Below are positions 35,643 to 43,702 of a DNA stretch of 64,000 bases, piece by piece. The notes below the pieces were generated by a model, which had not been told where the DNA came from, made no database searches, and saw only the letters and a list, made by a program, of their open reading frames with translations. Every line of letters starts with the position of its first letter. Within the stretch, counting starts at the first letter, position 1. The stretch comes from Mesobacillus harenae (GTDB lineage Bacteria > Bacillota > Bacilli > Bacillales > Cytobacillaceae). The stretch lies in contig NZ_JABUNR010000010.1 of assembly GCF_013343715.1 (NCBI RefSeq), positions 116,295 to 180,294 of the forward strand. Direction: 5' to 3'. The translations under genes and the position numbers were made by a program.

Positions 35643-36779
35643 ATGAGAATAAGGTATCTCTTCCTAGCAATGGTAATATCCATCGCCTTTACAGGAGGTT
35701 ATTTCACAGGTGCAGTATCCGGGAATAATGACTCCTATAAAACTAAAAAAATAGCGCATTCAGCCCAATCGGCTAAAAACCCTGTTCAAAAAACAATTCC
35801 AAACTTAAAAGCAGAACCCTCAAAGGTACTGATCGGCTATGTACAGGATTTTCGTAACCCTGCAATTATTGATTATGAAAAATTAACACATGTCATTTTT
35901 TCGTTCGCACATCCTGGAAAAGATGGCAGCGTGATTATGAATGATGCTGCAATTAATAATTTAAGGGCAATCATCTTAAATGCCCAGAAATATGACACAA
36001 AAGTTATTCTAGCCATTGGAGGATGGTTTCATATTCAAGGCGGGGAATCCTATGATTATTTCAGAACCGCTATTGCTGACACTAATTCCCGCTCCCGTTT
36101 AGTTAAGGAGCTTCTTCATATCGTTGACCGTGAAAAGTTAGACGGTATCGATATTGATTTTGAACATCCTCGTAATCAGGAGGATGCACAAAGTCTCGCA
36201 GCCTTTGCAAAGGAATTGAGCGAACAGCTCCACCCTAAAGGCAAGGAACTTTCGATTGCCGTAAATGCCAAGGTTCATAGTGGTACAGGGACAGATATAC
36301 ACTCGGTAGTGTTTGAATCTTCGATGTTCCGCTATGTTGACTATGTCAATATTATGGCGTACGATGGCCATTGGGATGACGGCTACAATGCAGCCAATCT
36401 GTCTCCCTTTTCCTATACTGAAAACATTGTAGCCTACTGGACAAGCTTGTTTGAGTCCCTTAATCTTTCAAAAGAGAAACTGGTGCTGGGAGTGCCTTTC
36501 TACGCCCAGCCGGAAGATCCTGCCATTAAGCAGGTATCCTACGCAGCTCTCATTGATGAGAATCCAGAAAATGCCGGGCGCGATACGGCTAAAATGAATG
36601 GAACCACTTATCATTATAATGGTGATGAAACCATGCAGAGAAAAACGAAGCTGGCACTCGATCACGGGTTAGGCGGCATGATGATTTGGGAAGCCGGACA
36701 TGACGCTGAAGGTCCATACAGCCTGGCAGGCACCATTTTAGAGGTCATAACGAAGCTTGAAGGGGAAGTCGCCCTTTAA
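35643..36779 (+). CDS. Secreted glycoside hydrolase family 18 protein
   Basis: The protein has 378 aa from the ATG at 35643; a GTG at 35631 is also possible. It has an uncleaved or cleaved N-terminal hydrophobic segment (about 5-22). The GH18 barrel starts at VLIGYVQDF and includes KVILAIGGW and the catalytic DGIDIDFE (167-174, acid/base Glu174), then VNIMAYD and GGMMIWEAG. Such enzymes cleave chitin or peptidoglycan-type beta-1,4 N-acetylglucosamine linkages. No chitin-binding module is present. Confidence 0.9.
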   Translation: MRIRYLFLAMVISIAFTGGYFTGAVSGNNDSYKTKKIAHSAQSAKNPVQKTIPNLKAEPSKVLIGYVQDFRNPAIIDYEKLTHVIFSFAHPGKDGSVIMNDAAINNLRAIILNAQKYDTKVILAIGGWFHIQGGESYDYFRTAIADTNSRSRLVKELLHIVDREKLDGIDIDFEHPRNQEDAQSLAAFAKELSEQLHPKGKELSIAVNAKVHSGTGTDIHSVVFESSMFRYVDYVNIMAYDGHWDDGYNAANLSPFSYTENIVAYWTSLFESLNLSKEKLVLGVPFYAQPEDPAIKQVSYAALIDENPENAGRDTAKMNGTTYHYNGDETMQRKTKLALDHGLGGMMIWEAGHDAEGPYSLAGTILEVITKLEGEVAL

Positions 36780-36815
36780 TTACGGCAGAAAAATCTATAC
36801 TCCAAAACAAATAAC

Positions 36816-36854
36816 AACAGGCATTGCCCTTTATACAAAGTGGCAATGCCTGTT
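36816..36854 (+). terminator. Terminator after GH18 gene
   Basis: AACAGGCATTGCC (36816-36828) pairs with GGCAATGCCTGTT (36842-36854), followed by a T-rich tract. Confidence 0.85.
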
Positions 36855-37020
36855 TTCTTGCTTAATTCTTTAGCTCTCCGCAAACTTTTCGTACTTCGTT
36901 TTGGTATTAAAAACTCGACCTCTAGTTTTGTTACACTATATAATCTATGACAGGAATAATCGGGACAGGACACGGGAAGGGGCTTGGATTGAATCACTGG
37001 GGTGGCAGGAATTAGCTACC

Positions 37021-37130
37021 CTGTTCCGAATACAAGGCTCATTCAGACTGCTCTTCATGTATCAGCACACCTGAGTCGGAATACGAATATCATTCGGACT
37101 GTTCTCTATAGATTTGCCTCTTCCGATCCA
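37021..37130. repeat. Degenerate relatives of the 52-bp palindromic repeat
   Basis: Segments such as CTGTTCCGAATACAAGG, GGCTCATTCAGACTGCTC and ATCATTCGGACTG match the junctions and arms of the units at 7076-7545 with scattered changes. About two worn copies fit. The rest of the 376-bp gap (36780-37155) holds the GH18 terminator and nothing else I can name. Confidence 0.65.
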
Positions 37131-37155
37131 AATAATTAATAAAAGAACCATGGTC

Positions 37156-38601
37156 TTAGAGTGGAATGTAACCAATTTTTTCAACAATCTCCTGTCCCTG
37201 TGGCCCTGTCATCCAGTTCAAGAATGGGTCGATCGTCGGGTTTGGATTATCTTTAAGAGTAATTGCGTATAGAGAGGCTGTAAAAGGATATTCTTCACTT
37301 TTTATGTTCCTTGGACTTGGTTCGATCCCCTCAACCGCTAACAGCTTAATGTTCTCGTTTTCCTGCATTCCTGTAGCGAAAAACCGGAACGAAAACCCAA
37401 TCGAATTTTTGTAATTACGGTAATCAGCAACCTGTTCAATGATACCCCCCATCCCTGCAGGAACCTCTTCCTTTAGAGGTGCTGCTATTGGAGTATCTCC
37501 CATAATTTTCTCGAGCAGAGTCTGGCTCCCTGAATTTTTCGGGCGTTGAAAAGCAAGAATATTCTGATCTGCTCCGCCAATCTCGGACCAGTTTTTTATT
37601 TTGTCCGAATAGATTGCCTGTATCTCAGATACTTTCAAGCTAGCAATATTATTTTGCGGATTGATGAAAAAAACAAACGCTTCTTTTCCAATTGGAGTCA
37701 TTACAAGTTCTTTGCCTTGAAACTCGGCCATTTGCCGCTGTTCTGCTGATGGTTCCGCCCCAAAATAAATATCCGCGTCTCCTGTAAGCAGTCTTTCATA
37801 AGCATAGATTGTATTCGTAAAGCTAACGACCTCTTTTTGTTCCATCATTACATCGCCTACATTTTCATATACAGCATTTGCAAACGCAGAGTATACGGGA
37901 AAAGCGGCCTCCGCTCCGTCCAATACAGGCATTTCACTGGCATGTGCAATTGTAAAGCTGGGCGGCTCGCTAAGCTTTGGCAGTTTATTTGCAGGATTAA
38001 TAACTTCATAAGGAGTTAAGTCCGTACTGGAATAGCCACCGCCGTACGCAAAACCATAAGAAGGCAAAACGGTTTTCGCCCTATTCCATTTAACAGCTGC
38101 TCCTGTCCCTACGGCTAAACAGAAAACAGCTGCAATCACGATCAGTTGTTTAAATTTTAGAACTGGAAATTCCTTTCGTTTTAAAAATAAGATTGCTCCC
38201 CCCAGCAAAAAGGAAAGCTCGTACGCAAACGGAGCCCATAAAAATAATCTCCCATCTCCCATTAAGCTTGCGATCATATAAATGGGAGCATAAGGAAGGT
38301 GGAAGATCCCATAAAAAAGCCAAACATCATCCCCATTAAATCCTCCGCTAACAACTGTAAATACAGCCCATAGAACTGCTGTGTAAACTAATGGCAGGCT
38401 TAAGAACATACCTAAACTTTTCCCGGAGCTCCTCTTCGAAGCTCTTTTATAGCCGACCACTAGCCCCCCAACAGATAGGGTAATAACTGAAGCAAGAAGG
38501 ATGTCATGAAAGCCAGCACTAATGATAATAAACGTTCCTAAAGCTAATATAAACGGAATAACGACAAAGAATAATATCCACTGCCATGTTAGTTTTCCCA
38601 T
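37156..38601 (-). CDS. Membrane protein with PstS-like substrate-binding domain
   Basis: The protein has 481 aa. Four to five membrane helices (about 8-185) precede a PstS-type periplasmic-binding fold (about 215-481): GAEAAFPVYSAFANAVYE, ADIYFGAEPSAEQ, LVMTPIGKEAFVFFINPQN, VSEIQAIYSDKIKNWSEIGG, AFQRPKNSGSQTLLEKIMG. The ligand-loop motif R-P-x-x-S-G-[ST]-[QR] is that of phosphate-binding proteins. Normal PstS is a lipoprotein, so fusion to several helices is unusual; it may be a membrane-tethered phosphate sensor. No ABC genes are adjacent. Confidence 0.78.
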   Translation of the reverse strand: MGKLTWQWILFFVVIPFILALGTFIIISAGFHDILLASVITLSVGGLVVGYKRASKRSSGKSLGMFLSLPLVYTAVLWAVFTVVSGGFNGDDVWLFYGIFHLPYAPIYMIASLMGDGRLFLWAPFAYELSFLLGGAILFLKRKEFPVLKFKQLIVIAAVFCLAVGTGAAVKWNRAKTVLPSYGFAYGGGYSSTDLTPYEVINPANKLPKLSEPPSFTIAHASEMPVLDGAEAAFPVYSAFANAVYENVGDVMMEQKEVVSFTNTIYAYERLLTGDADIYFGAEPSAEQRQMAEFQGKELVMTPIGKEAFVFFINPQNNIASLKVSEIQAIYSDKIKNWSEIGGADQNILAFQRPKNSGSQTLLEKIMGDTPIAAPLKEEVPAGMGGIIEQVADYRNYKNSIGFSFRFFATGMQENENIKLLAVEGIEPSPRNIKSEEYPFTASLYAITLKDNPNPTIDPFLNWMTGPQGQEIVEKIGYIPL

Positions 38602-38688
38602 ATTCGCATCTTCCCCTTTTGTTATATTTAGTGTAATTTTACACTTTTATACTAAGAATAACAATGTCTATTTCAAAAATTCAAAAAA

Positions 38689-38714
38689 GAATTCTCCGCC
38701 CGAGCAGAGAATTC
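38689..38714 (-). terminator. Terminator after flavin reductase
   Basis: GAATTCTC (38689-38696) pairs with GAGAATTC (38707-38714); the minus strand continues TTTTTTGAATTTTTG. Confidence 0.8.
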
Positions 38715-38730
38715 TCAAAGTGATTCATTT

Positions 38731-39192
38731 TTAATTTTTGATCTCCCGATACTTGCCTTCAAAGAAAAGCAATGGCTCGCCTTCCTGAACGATGATTTCA
38801 TGCACTTCTCCAATAAACAGAGTATGATCTCCTGCGACATGCTTACTATGAACTGTACACAAAATGTTGGCTAAAGCCTGCCTAATAATTGGAATTCCAT
38901 TTATCCTGACAAACTCAACATCACGCTTTTCTTTTATTTGCCCTGCAAAATACATGGAATATTCCTTCTGGTCTGCTGACAATATATTGACAGCAAACTT
39001 CCCTGTTTTCTTTATTTTATCAAGCATCCTGGCTTTCTCTCCGATTGAAACCAGAACCAATTTTGGATCGAGAGAAACAGACATAAATGCATTAGCTGTC
39101 ATTCCATGTATTTCTCCGTCTTCAAGTGTGGTAATGATCGTAATTCCTGTGGCAAACTTACCCATTGCCTCTCTGAACACCCTATCATCCAT
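38731..39192 (-). CDS. Flavin reductase family protein (HpaC-like)
   Basis: The protein has 153 aa, with GGAGGAGG 9 nt before the ATG. The FMN-binding split-barrel motifs FREAMGKFATGITIITT, HGMTANAFMSVSLDPKLVLVSI and the HxxxGDHTLFIGEVH segment are those of short-chain flavin reductases that feed FADH2/FMNH2 to two-component monooxygenases. No partner monooxygenase is next to it; the HpaB-type enzyme at the far end of the window (63566-64000) is a possible but distant client. Confidence 0.9.
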   Translation of the reverse strand: MDDRVFREAMGKFATGITIITTLEDGEIHGMTANAFMSVSLDPKLVLVSIGEKARMLDKIKKTGKFAVNILSADQKEYSMYFAGQIKEKRDVEFVRINGIPIIRQALANILCTVHSKHVAGDHTLFIGEVHEIIVQEGEPLLFFEGKYREIKN

Positions 39193-39369
39193 CCAACTAT
39201 ACCTCCTCCAAATTCATATCGAACCGTGTTGTTAACCATCTAAACATTAAGTAGTAACTGGGTAATACATTGTGTTCATCTTGCTTAAATTCCATTGTAA
39301 AAAAATCATTTTCATACTATTCTACAAATTGAAAGGCCCAAATAGTACTAATAATGAAGGAGGATTCTT

Positions 39370-39558
39370 ATGAAGAAGAAAGTCGCAGCGCTTGTTTTTA
39401 TTGGTCTATTAGGCATGTCAGGCTCAGCATTCGCGGACTCGTATGAAATTCCAAACATAGGCAAACTGACAGTTGATCAGCAGGAAAATGGAGTATTCGT
39501 TCAAGCAGAGGATACGAGCGGATATCTTAATATTAAGTTAAGCTTTTTTGGCCAGTAA
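39370..39558 (+). CDS. Small secreted protein
   Basis: The protein has 62 aa, with AAGGAGG before the ATG. A clear signal peptide (KKKVAALVFIGLLGMSGSAFA, cut after about residue 22) leaves a 40-residue mature peptide, DSYEIPNIGKLTVDQQENG and on, without Cys. I do not recognise it. Confidence 0.7.
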   Translation: MKKKVAALVFIGLLGMSGSAFADSYEIPNIGKLTVDQQENGVFVQAEDTSGYLNIKLSFFGQ

Positions 39559-39590
39559 TAAATTAGAACAGCGGCCCGAACAAAAAAATG

Positions 39591-39610
39591 GCACCTTCCT
39601 AAGAAGGTGC
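39591..39610. terminator. Bidirectional terminator
   Basis: GCACCTTC and GAAGGTGC flank a 4-nt loop, with A7 upstream and TTTAAAG downstream. It serves the converging small genes. Confidence 0.8.
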
Positions 39611-39627
39611 TTTAAAGACAATTGCTA

Positions 39628-39912
39628 TTACTGTTCCGTGTCCTCTTCTTCTTCATCCATTACTTCTTCAAAAGCCGTTGAAACCTTTTCAAATTCTTCA
39701 TCAGTCTCAATTGCAGCAAGATCTCCCTCATCGTCAACCTTTAAAAAGAAAATATCAATATCGCCTTCCTCTGCTTCCTGTAAATCTTCAACAAAAGAAA
39801 CTGCTAAATAATCTGTGCCGTCAATTCCAAGTGTCGCAATTACTTCAACTTCTTGGTCCTGATTTTCCTCATCTGTAATAATAAATGTTTCGCCTACTTC
39901 AACTTTATCCAT
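39628..39912 (-). CDS. DUF1292 family protein
   Basis: This is a highly acidic cytoplasmic protein of 94 aa, with GAGGAGA upstream. The pattern FIITDEENQDQEVEVIATL, then DYLAVSF and IDIFFLKVDDEGDLAAIETDEEFEKV is that of DUF1292 (B. subtilis YrzB type). It has no known activity. Unlike yrzB it does not lie in the yrrK-yrzL region here. Confidence 0.85.
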   Translation of the reverse strand: MDKVEVGETFIITDEENQDQEVEVIATLGIDGTDYLAVSFVEDLQEAEEGDIDIFFLKVDDEGDLAAIETDEEFEKVSTAFEEVMDEEEEDTEQ

Positions 39913-40046
39913 AATTATTCTCCTCTCAACTGGTAATAAGTCCTTTTTTAGTAAGGACTTCTATTCATTATTTTCCCACAGAGCACACATTTGATGCTCA
40001 GTATTTTTAAAATAACGCGAAGTCCCTTAAAAGTTCAAAAATTCAA

Positions 40047-40077
40047 CCGGCTGTCTAGCTTAGTCAAGCGCTAGCGG
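40047..40077. repeat. Possible intergenic repeat fragment
   Basis: GGCTGTCTAGCTTAGTCAAG and the following CGCTAGCGGC resemble REP-like fragments dispersed between genes in Bacillus. A related piece, TTCGACAAGCGCTGG, occurs near 41987-42001. Function is unknown. Confidence 0.3.
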
Positions 40078-40120
40078 CTAAACAATATTATCACTGTTTT
40101 CATCAAACAGCTAACAACTT

Positions 40121-40729
40121 TTATTTTGGACGCTCAATTTCAAACACTTCCCCAATTTTCCCGTAATAATTACCAGCTAAACGGCTAACTGCATTTAAGG
40201 AATTATGATCAATCTTTCCATTCTCATACAACTCCTGGCTAACGTGAAAATAAACAACTTTTCCAATGATAAGGTCAGTAGATGGAACTTCCTGTCCCCC
40301 TAGTTCCAATGCCGTTTCTAGCACACATTCCATTCTAATTTTGGACTCTCTTATCCCCTGAACACCAATACTTTTGCTCTCTATAGGAGTCAAGCCGGCC
40401 CATTCAACCTCACTTTGTTCTGAGGGGAGGCTTGCAGACGTAGCATTTATTTTCGTCACATTTTGCTCATCGACCATATGGACAACAAATTCCTTTCGGT
40501 CAATAATGTTTCGGGCTGTATCTTTTCGCATACCGTTGTTTCGCTGAATCGACAGCGAAATCATTGGCGGGTTAGAGGAGACGATATTAAAATAACTAAA
40601 AGGGGCCCCATTTAATACACCGCTTTGCGTTTCTGTTGTTACAAATCCAATGGGCCGCGGGATAATGCTGCCGATCATTAACTTATAATTTTCTCTTTCA
40701 CTATTTCCAGATGGGTCAATTGCTAGCAT
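40121..40729 (-). CDS. Flavin reductase-like (DIM6/NTAB) FMN-binding protein
   Basis: The protein has 202 aa, with AGGAGGGA upstream. A split-barrel flavoprotein pattern is present: YKLMIGSIIPRPIGFVTT, NGAPFSYFNIVSSNPPMISLS, and RKDTARNIIDRKEFVVHM. It lies 21 bp downstream of the ring-cleaving dioxygenase and probably shares its MhqR-type control. A role in quinone or aromatic detoxification is inferred from context. Confidence 0.88.
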   Translation of the reverse strand: MLAIDPSGNSERENYKLMIGSIIPRPIGFVTTETQSGVLNGAPFSYFNIVSSNPPMISLSIQRNNGMRKDTARNIIDRKEFVVHMVDEQNVTKINATSASLPSEQSEVEWAGLTPIESKSIGVQGIRESKIRMECVLETALELGGQEVPSTDLIIGKVVYFHVSQELYENGKIDHNSLNAVSRLAGNYYGKIGEVFEIERPK

Positions 40730-40750
40730 TGAAATCCCTCCTGTTTAGTT

Positions 40751-41683
40751 TTATTTCTTCACTTTAATTGGAATTAAGCTATTTTCAATCTGAGCTCGAT
40801 TAAATTCATATCGTGAGGGAAGCTTCAGCTCAGTTCCCAGTTTGTCTGCAGGCTCGTCGATAGCAAAACCGGGAGGGTCTGTGGCAATTTCAAAAAGGAT
40901 CTCTCCATGCTCCCGAAAATAGATAGCATTAAAATAATTTCGATCCTGTACGGATGTGACCCTGTATCCTTGACTACTAATGAATTCCTGCCAGTCCAGC
41001 TGATCTTGATTGTCACTGGCGCGCCAGGCGATGTGATGGACCGTTCCCACACCCATTTTGCCGCGTCCGATCGATGTTAATTGCAGATCGATCACATTTC
41101 CTATTTCGCCAGATGAACGGAACCGAATAAAGTCATCCTCTACCCCTACCCTTTCGAATCCCATTACCTTTTCAATCAGTTCAGCCGTTTTGTCCGGTTG
41201 GGCTGACAATAGCGTAGCCCCTGCGAATCCTTTAATCGCCACCTCTGGAGTAAGTTCACCAAATGCCCATGTGTTTTTGTCCCCTTCGTCTCTTTCGACA
41301 ATCTCGAGATGAAGACCATGAGGATCATCAAATACAAGGTAACCTTCTCCAAAACGCTCTTGTTTTTTATAAGGAATCGTAAAATTATCCAGCCTCATTT
41401 CCCAAAACTCCAAGGATCCTTTTGGAACAGCATAGGCGGTTACACCCACCTGTCCGTCGCCAACTTTCCCCTTGTAAGCGTTTGGCCATGGAAAAAAAGT
41501 AATTATGGTTCCGGGTTTCCCTTGTGTGTCCCCAAAGTAAAGATGGTAAGTTCCTGGATCATCAAAATTCACGGTTTGTTTGACTAATCGCAGCCCAAGT
41601 ACTCCTGAATAAAAGTCTACATTTTCCTGAGGGTGTCCAACAATCGCCGTAATATGGTGAATTCCCATTATTTTTTTATGCAA
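40751..41683 (-). CDS. VOC-fold ring-cleaving dioxygenase (MhqO/LinE-like)
   Basis: The protein has 310 aa from a TTG at 41683 placed 6 nt after AAAGGAGAG; the upstream ATGs at 41713 lack a site. It has two glyoxalase/vicinal-oxygen-chelate halves: MGIHHITAIVGHPQENVDFY (metal His near the start), HLEIVERD, then GTVHHIAWRASD and EHGEILFEIATDPPGF. The family includes B. subtilis MhqO/MhqE/MhqA, which cleave or bind hydroquinones. A 20-bp palindrome upstream matches the MhqR operator, supporting quinone-responsive expression. Confidence 0.9.
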   Translation of the reverse strand: MHKKIMGIHHITAIVGHPQENVDFYSGVLGLRLVKQTVNFDDPGTYHLYFGDTQGKPGTIITFFPWPNAYKGKVGDGQVGVTAYAVPKGSLEFWEMRLDNFTIPYKKQERFGEGYLVFDDPHGLHLEIVERDEGDKNTWAFGELTPEVAIKGFAGATLLSAQPDKTAELIEKVMGFERVGVEDDFIRFRSSGEIGNVIDLQLTSIGRGKMGVGTVHHIAWRASDNQDQLDWQEFISSQGYRVTSVQDRNYFNAIYFREHGEILFEIATDPPGFAIDEPADKLGTELKLPSRYEFNRAQIENSLIPIKVKK

Positions 41684-41713
41684 GTCTTTCTCTCCTTTAC
41701 CTATTATCATCAT

Positions 41714-42167
41714 AGTATTTGCACTTAACCACTTTTTTTATAGACTTATAACAGCCAACTATCTCCACTTAAGTCTTTTACGTTTATTATCTCGAATTCG
41801 AGATAATTTTATCTTAGTTAAGATTAACGTGTCAAGGAATGCCCTACATTAGACAAACTTTTTTGTGAAAAATGTTGACCCCTTTGGAACAAGCAACAAA
41901 CCAGCTTGTTCCTGAAAAAATTATTCTCTTAGCAGTTTCCTTATCAGCCCCGCCACACCCTTAATGTGAAGCCGACTGCTTTGCTTCGACAAGCGCTGGA
42001 TGGCTTAAAGGTAAAGTCGTTCTTTGACTCCATACCAAGGCAGGCATCTACCTGAAAATGGCATTTATACAAAACACTCATGGAAGCTAGCTCTTGAGAA
42101 AACCGGCTAGAGGTTGGAGCTAGAAGGTGGTCGCTGTTTCAAATTTATACGCTTACCTTATAAAAAA
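41714..42167. other. Gap with the MhqR-controlled promoter and an inverted repeat
   Basis: Besides the operator at 41787-41806 it has an inverted repeat GGAACAAGC/GCTTGTTCC (41886-41894, 41904-41912) without a T-tract. No open frame with a ribosome binding site was seen. Confidence 0.45.
41787..41838 (-). promoter_or_regulatory. MhqR-type operator and promoter of the dioxygenase operon
   Basis: The perfect 20-bp palindrome TTATCTCGAATTCGAGATAA (41787-41806) fits the reported MhqR consensus ATCTCGAATTCGAGAT. On the minus strand TTGACA (about 41828-41833) and a GATAAAAT -10 region end right where the palindrome begins, so bound repressor would block initiation. Confidence 0.88.
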
Positions 42168-42209
42168 AGACTGTAGAAGCTCAATTTACATCGAGTTTGT
42201 CTACAGTCT
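42168..42209 (-). terminator. Terminator after DJ-1/PfpI gene
   Basis: AGACTGTAGA and TCTACAGTCT arms are followed on the minus strand by TTTTTTTATA. Confidence 0.85.
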
Positions 42210-42250
42210 GAAAACTCCCAGCTGAACACTGGGTGCTTTACTTCCAACAT

Positions 42251-42775
42251 TTATTGCTGTTCCATTACCTTGATAAATTCACGCAGGTAGTCAGGAAGAT
42301 CTGGTGGGCGTCTGCTTGATACGAGGTGTCCGTCTACGACAACCGCTTCGTCCAGCCAGATAGCCCCAGCGTTTTCCATATCGTCTTTTATTCCAGGTGT
42401 GCTTGTTACCTGTTTTCCTTGTAAAATCTTTGCTGAAATCAATACCCATCCTGCATGGCAGATCTGGCCGATCGGCTTCTTGTTGTCTTCCATATGCTGA
42501 ACAAGCGATAATACTTCAGGAAAGCGGCGGATTTTATCAGGTGCCCATCCGCCAGGTACAAGAATGGCATCATAATCCTCACCCTTAATATCGCTATATG
42601 AATAATCGGACACAGCAGGAACACCATATTTCCCAATATATTTTTCGTTTGCGTTTTCACCAGCAAGGTGGACAATGGCTCCTTCTTCCCGTAAACGAAG
42701 AATTGGATACCATAATTCTAAATCTTCAAAATCATGATGTACAAGACTGATAACCTTCATATCTTTTAACCGCAT
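42251..42775 (-). CDS. DJ-1/PfpI family protein
   Basis: The protein has 174 aa from the ATG at 42775 (AGAAAGG upstream). It has a class I glutamine amidotransferase-like fold with the nucleophile elbow IGQICHAGWVL (Cys followed by His) and the LVPGGWAPDKIRRFPEV loop. The family includes stress-response proteases, glyoxalase III and deglycase-like proteins (B. subtilis YraA/YfkM). Activity is not assignable. Confidence 0.88.
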   Translation of the reverse strand: MRLKDMKVISLVHHDFEDLELWYPILRLREEGAIVHLAGENANEKYIGKYGVPAVSDYSYSDIKGEDYDAILVPGGWAPDKIRRFPEVLSLVQHMEDNKKPIGQICHAGWVLISAKILQGKQVTSTPGIKDDMENAGAIWLDEAVVVDGHLVSSRRPPDLPDYLREFIKVMEQQ

Positions 42776-42876
42776 ACAAACCCAACCTTTCTTTACTCTC
42801 TTACTGACCATTCCCTTGAATACTCTATCCTAACCTTGGTAGCATCATCTTCCAGCTTAAAGCTATTCCGACTTGA

Positions 42877-43539
42877 TCATTCTTTGATTTTAAGTCCCAG
42901 CAGCATGGCAAATCCAATTGCTTGCTCTGGAGACACTTCACAGCCATCCAGATTCGCAAGAGCTACATTAATTCGTTCAAAGGTACAAGTACTAATATCG
43001 ACTCCTTTCAACTGCGTTTGAGTAAAGTCGATGTCATTAATATCGCACTGATGAAGCTTTACTTTGCTAAGTTTACAGTCCGAAAAGTTAGCACTCTGTA
43101 ATGATGTCTGATCAAATATCACTTGTTTTAACCGGGCTTCCACAAAGTCACTTAAATTAGCAATACAATTTTCAAAAGAAACATTCCCAAGGTTAGCTTC
43201 CGAGAAATCTAAACCCATTAATTTGCATTCTTTAAAAGTGACCCTGTGAATGTTGCCTTCACTGAAACTGGCATTAGACAGATCGCAATATTCAAAAACA
43301 ACATCCGTCATATCAACTCTTTTAAAAGAAGCATTTAGGAACGTAACGTTTTTAAAGATTACCTGTGATAGAACGGCATGATAGACTTCCTCATTATCTG
43401 CTCTATTATTAACAATCATACAGGTACCAAGATAAGGATCTTCATCATAATATATATCTTGAAAATTTGCAGGTTCTAATCCTGCTGGGATTTTCGGAGG
43501 TTCAATTTTAAATTTTTGTGACAATATATACACCACCAT
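42877..43539 (-). CDS. Pentapeptide-repeat protein
   Basis: The protein has about 220 aa. From residue 60 on the sequence follows A(D/N)LxX pentapeptides (VTFLNASFKRVDMTDVVFEYCDLSNASF and on), predicting a right-handed quadrilateral beta helix. Qnr-like members bind DNA gyrase, but most have no known role. The start is uncertain: ATG at 43539 or a TTG at about 43524 after GGTGGTG. Confidence 0.85.
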   Translation of the reverse strand: MVVYILSQKFKIEPPKIPAGLEPANFQDIYYDEDPYLGTCMIVNNRADNEEVYHAVLSQVIFKNVTFLNASFKRVDMTDVVFEYCDLSNASFSEGNIHRVTFKECKLMGLDFSEANLGNVSFENCIANLSDFVEARLKQVIFDQTSLQSANFSDCKLSKVKLHQCDINDIDFTQTQLKGVDISTCTFERINVALANLDGCEVSPEQAIGFAMLLGLKIKE

Positions 43540-43643
43540 CAATTAATAGATCATAGGAAACTATACCATAAAAGAAATTTATAGTAAGTCTATGATTTTT
43601 TTTGAAGTTATGTACAACAACATTGATATAAGCTGAGTCAAAG

Positions 43644-43681
43644 AATAAAGGGATGAACCTTATAGGTTTCATCCCTTTATT
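43644..43681 (-). terminator. Terminator after ilvE
   Basis: AATAAAGGGATGAA (43644-43657) pairs with TTCATCCCTTTATT (43668-43681). It is AU-rich on both sides and lies about 20 bp past the ilvE stop. Confidence 0.85.
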
Positions 43682-43702
43682 TATTTAATGCATGCAGATT
43701 AC

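Noticed and set aside
41886..41912. Terminator hairpin GGAACAAGC/GCTTGTTCC
   Set aside because: There is no T-tract on either strand at the right place, and no gene ends nearby.
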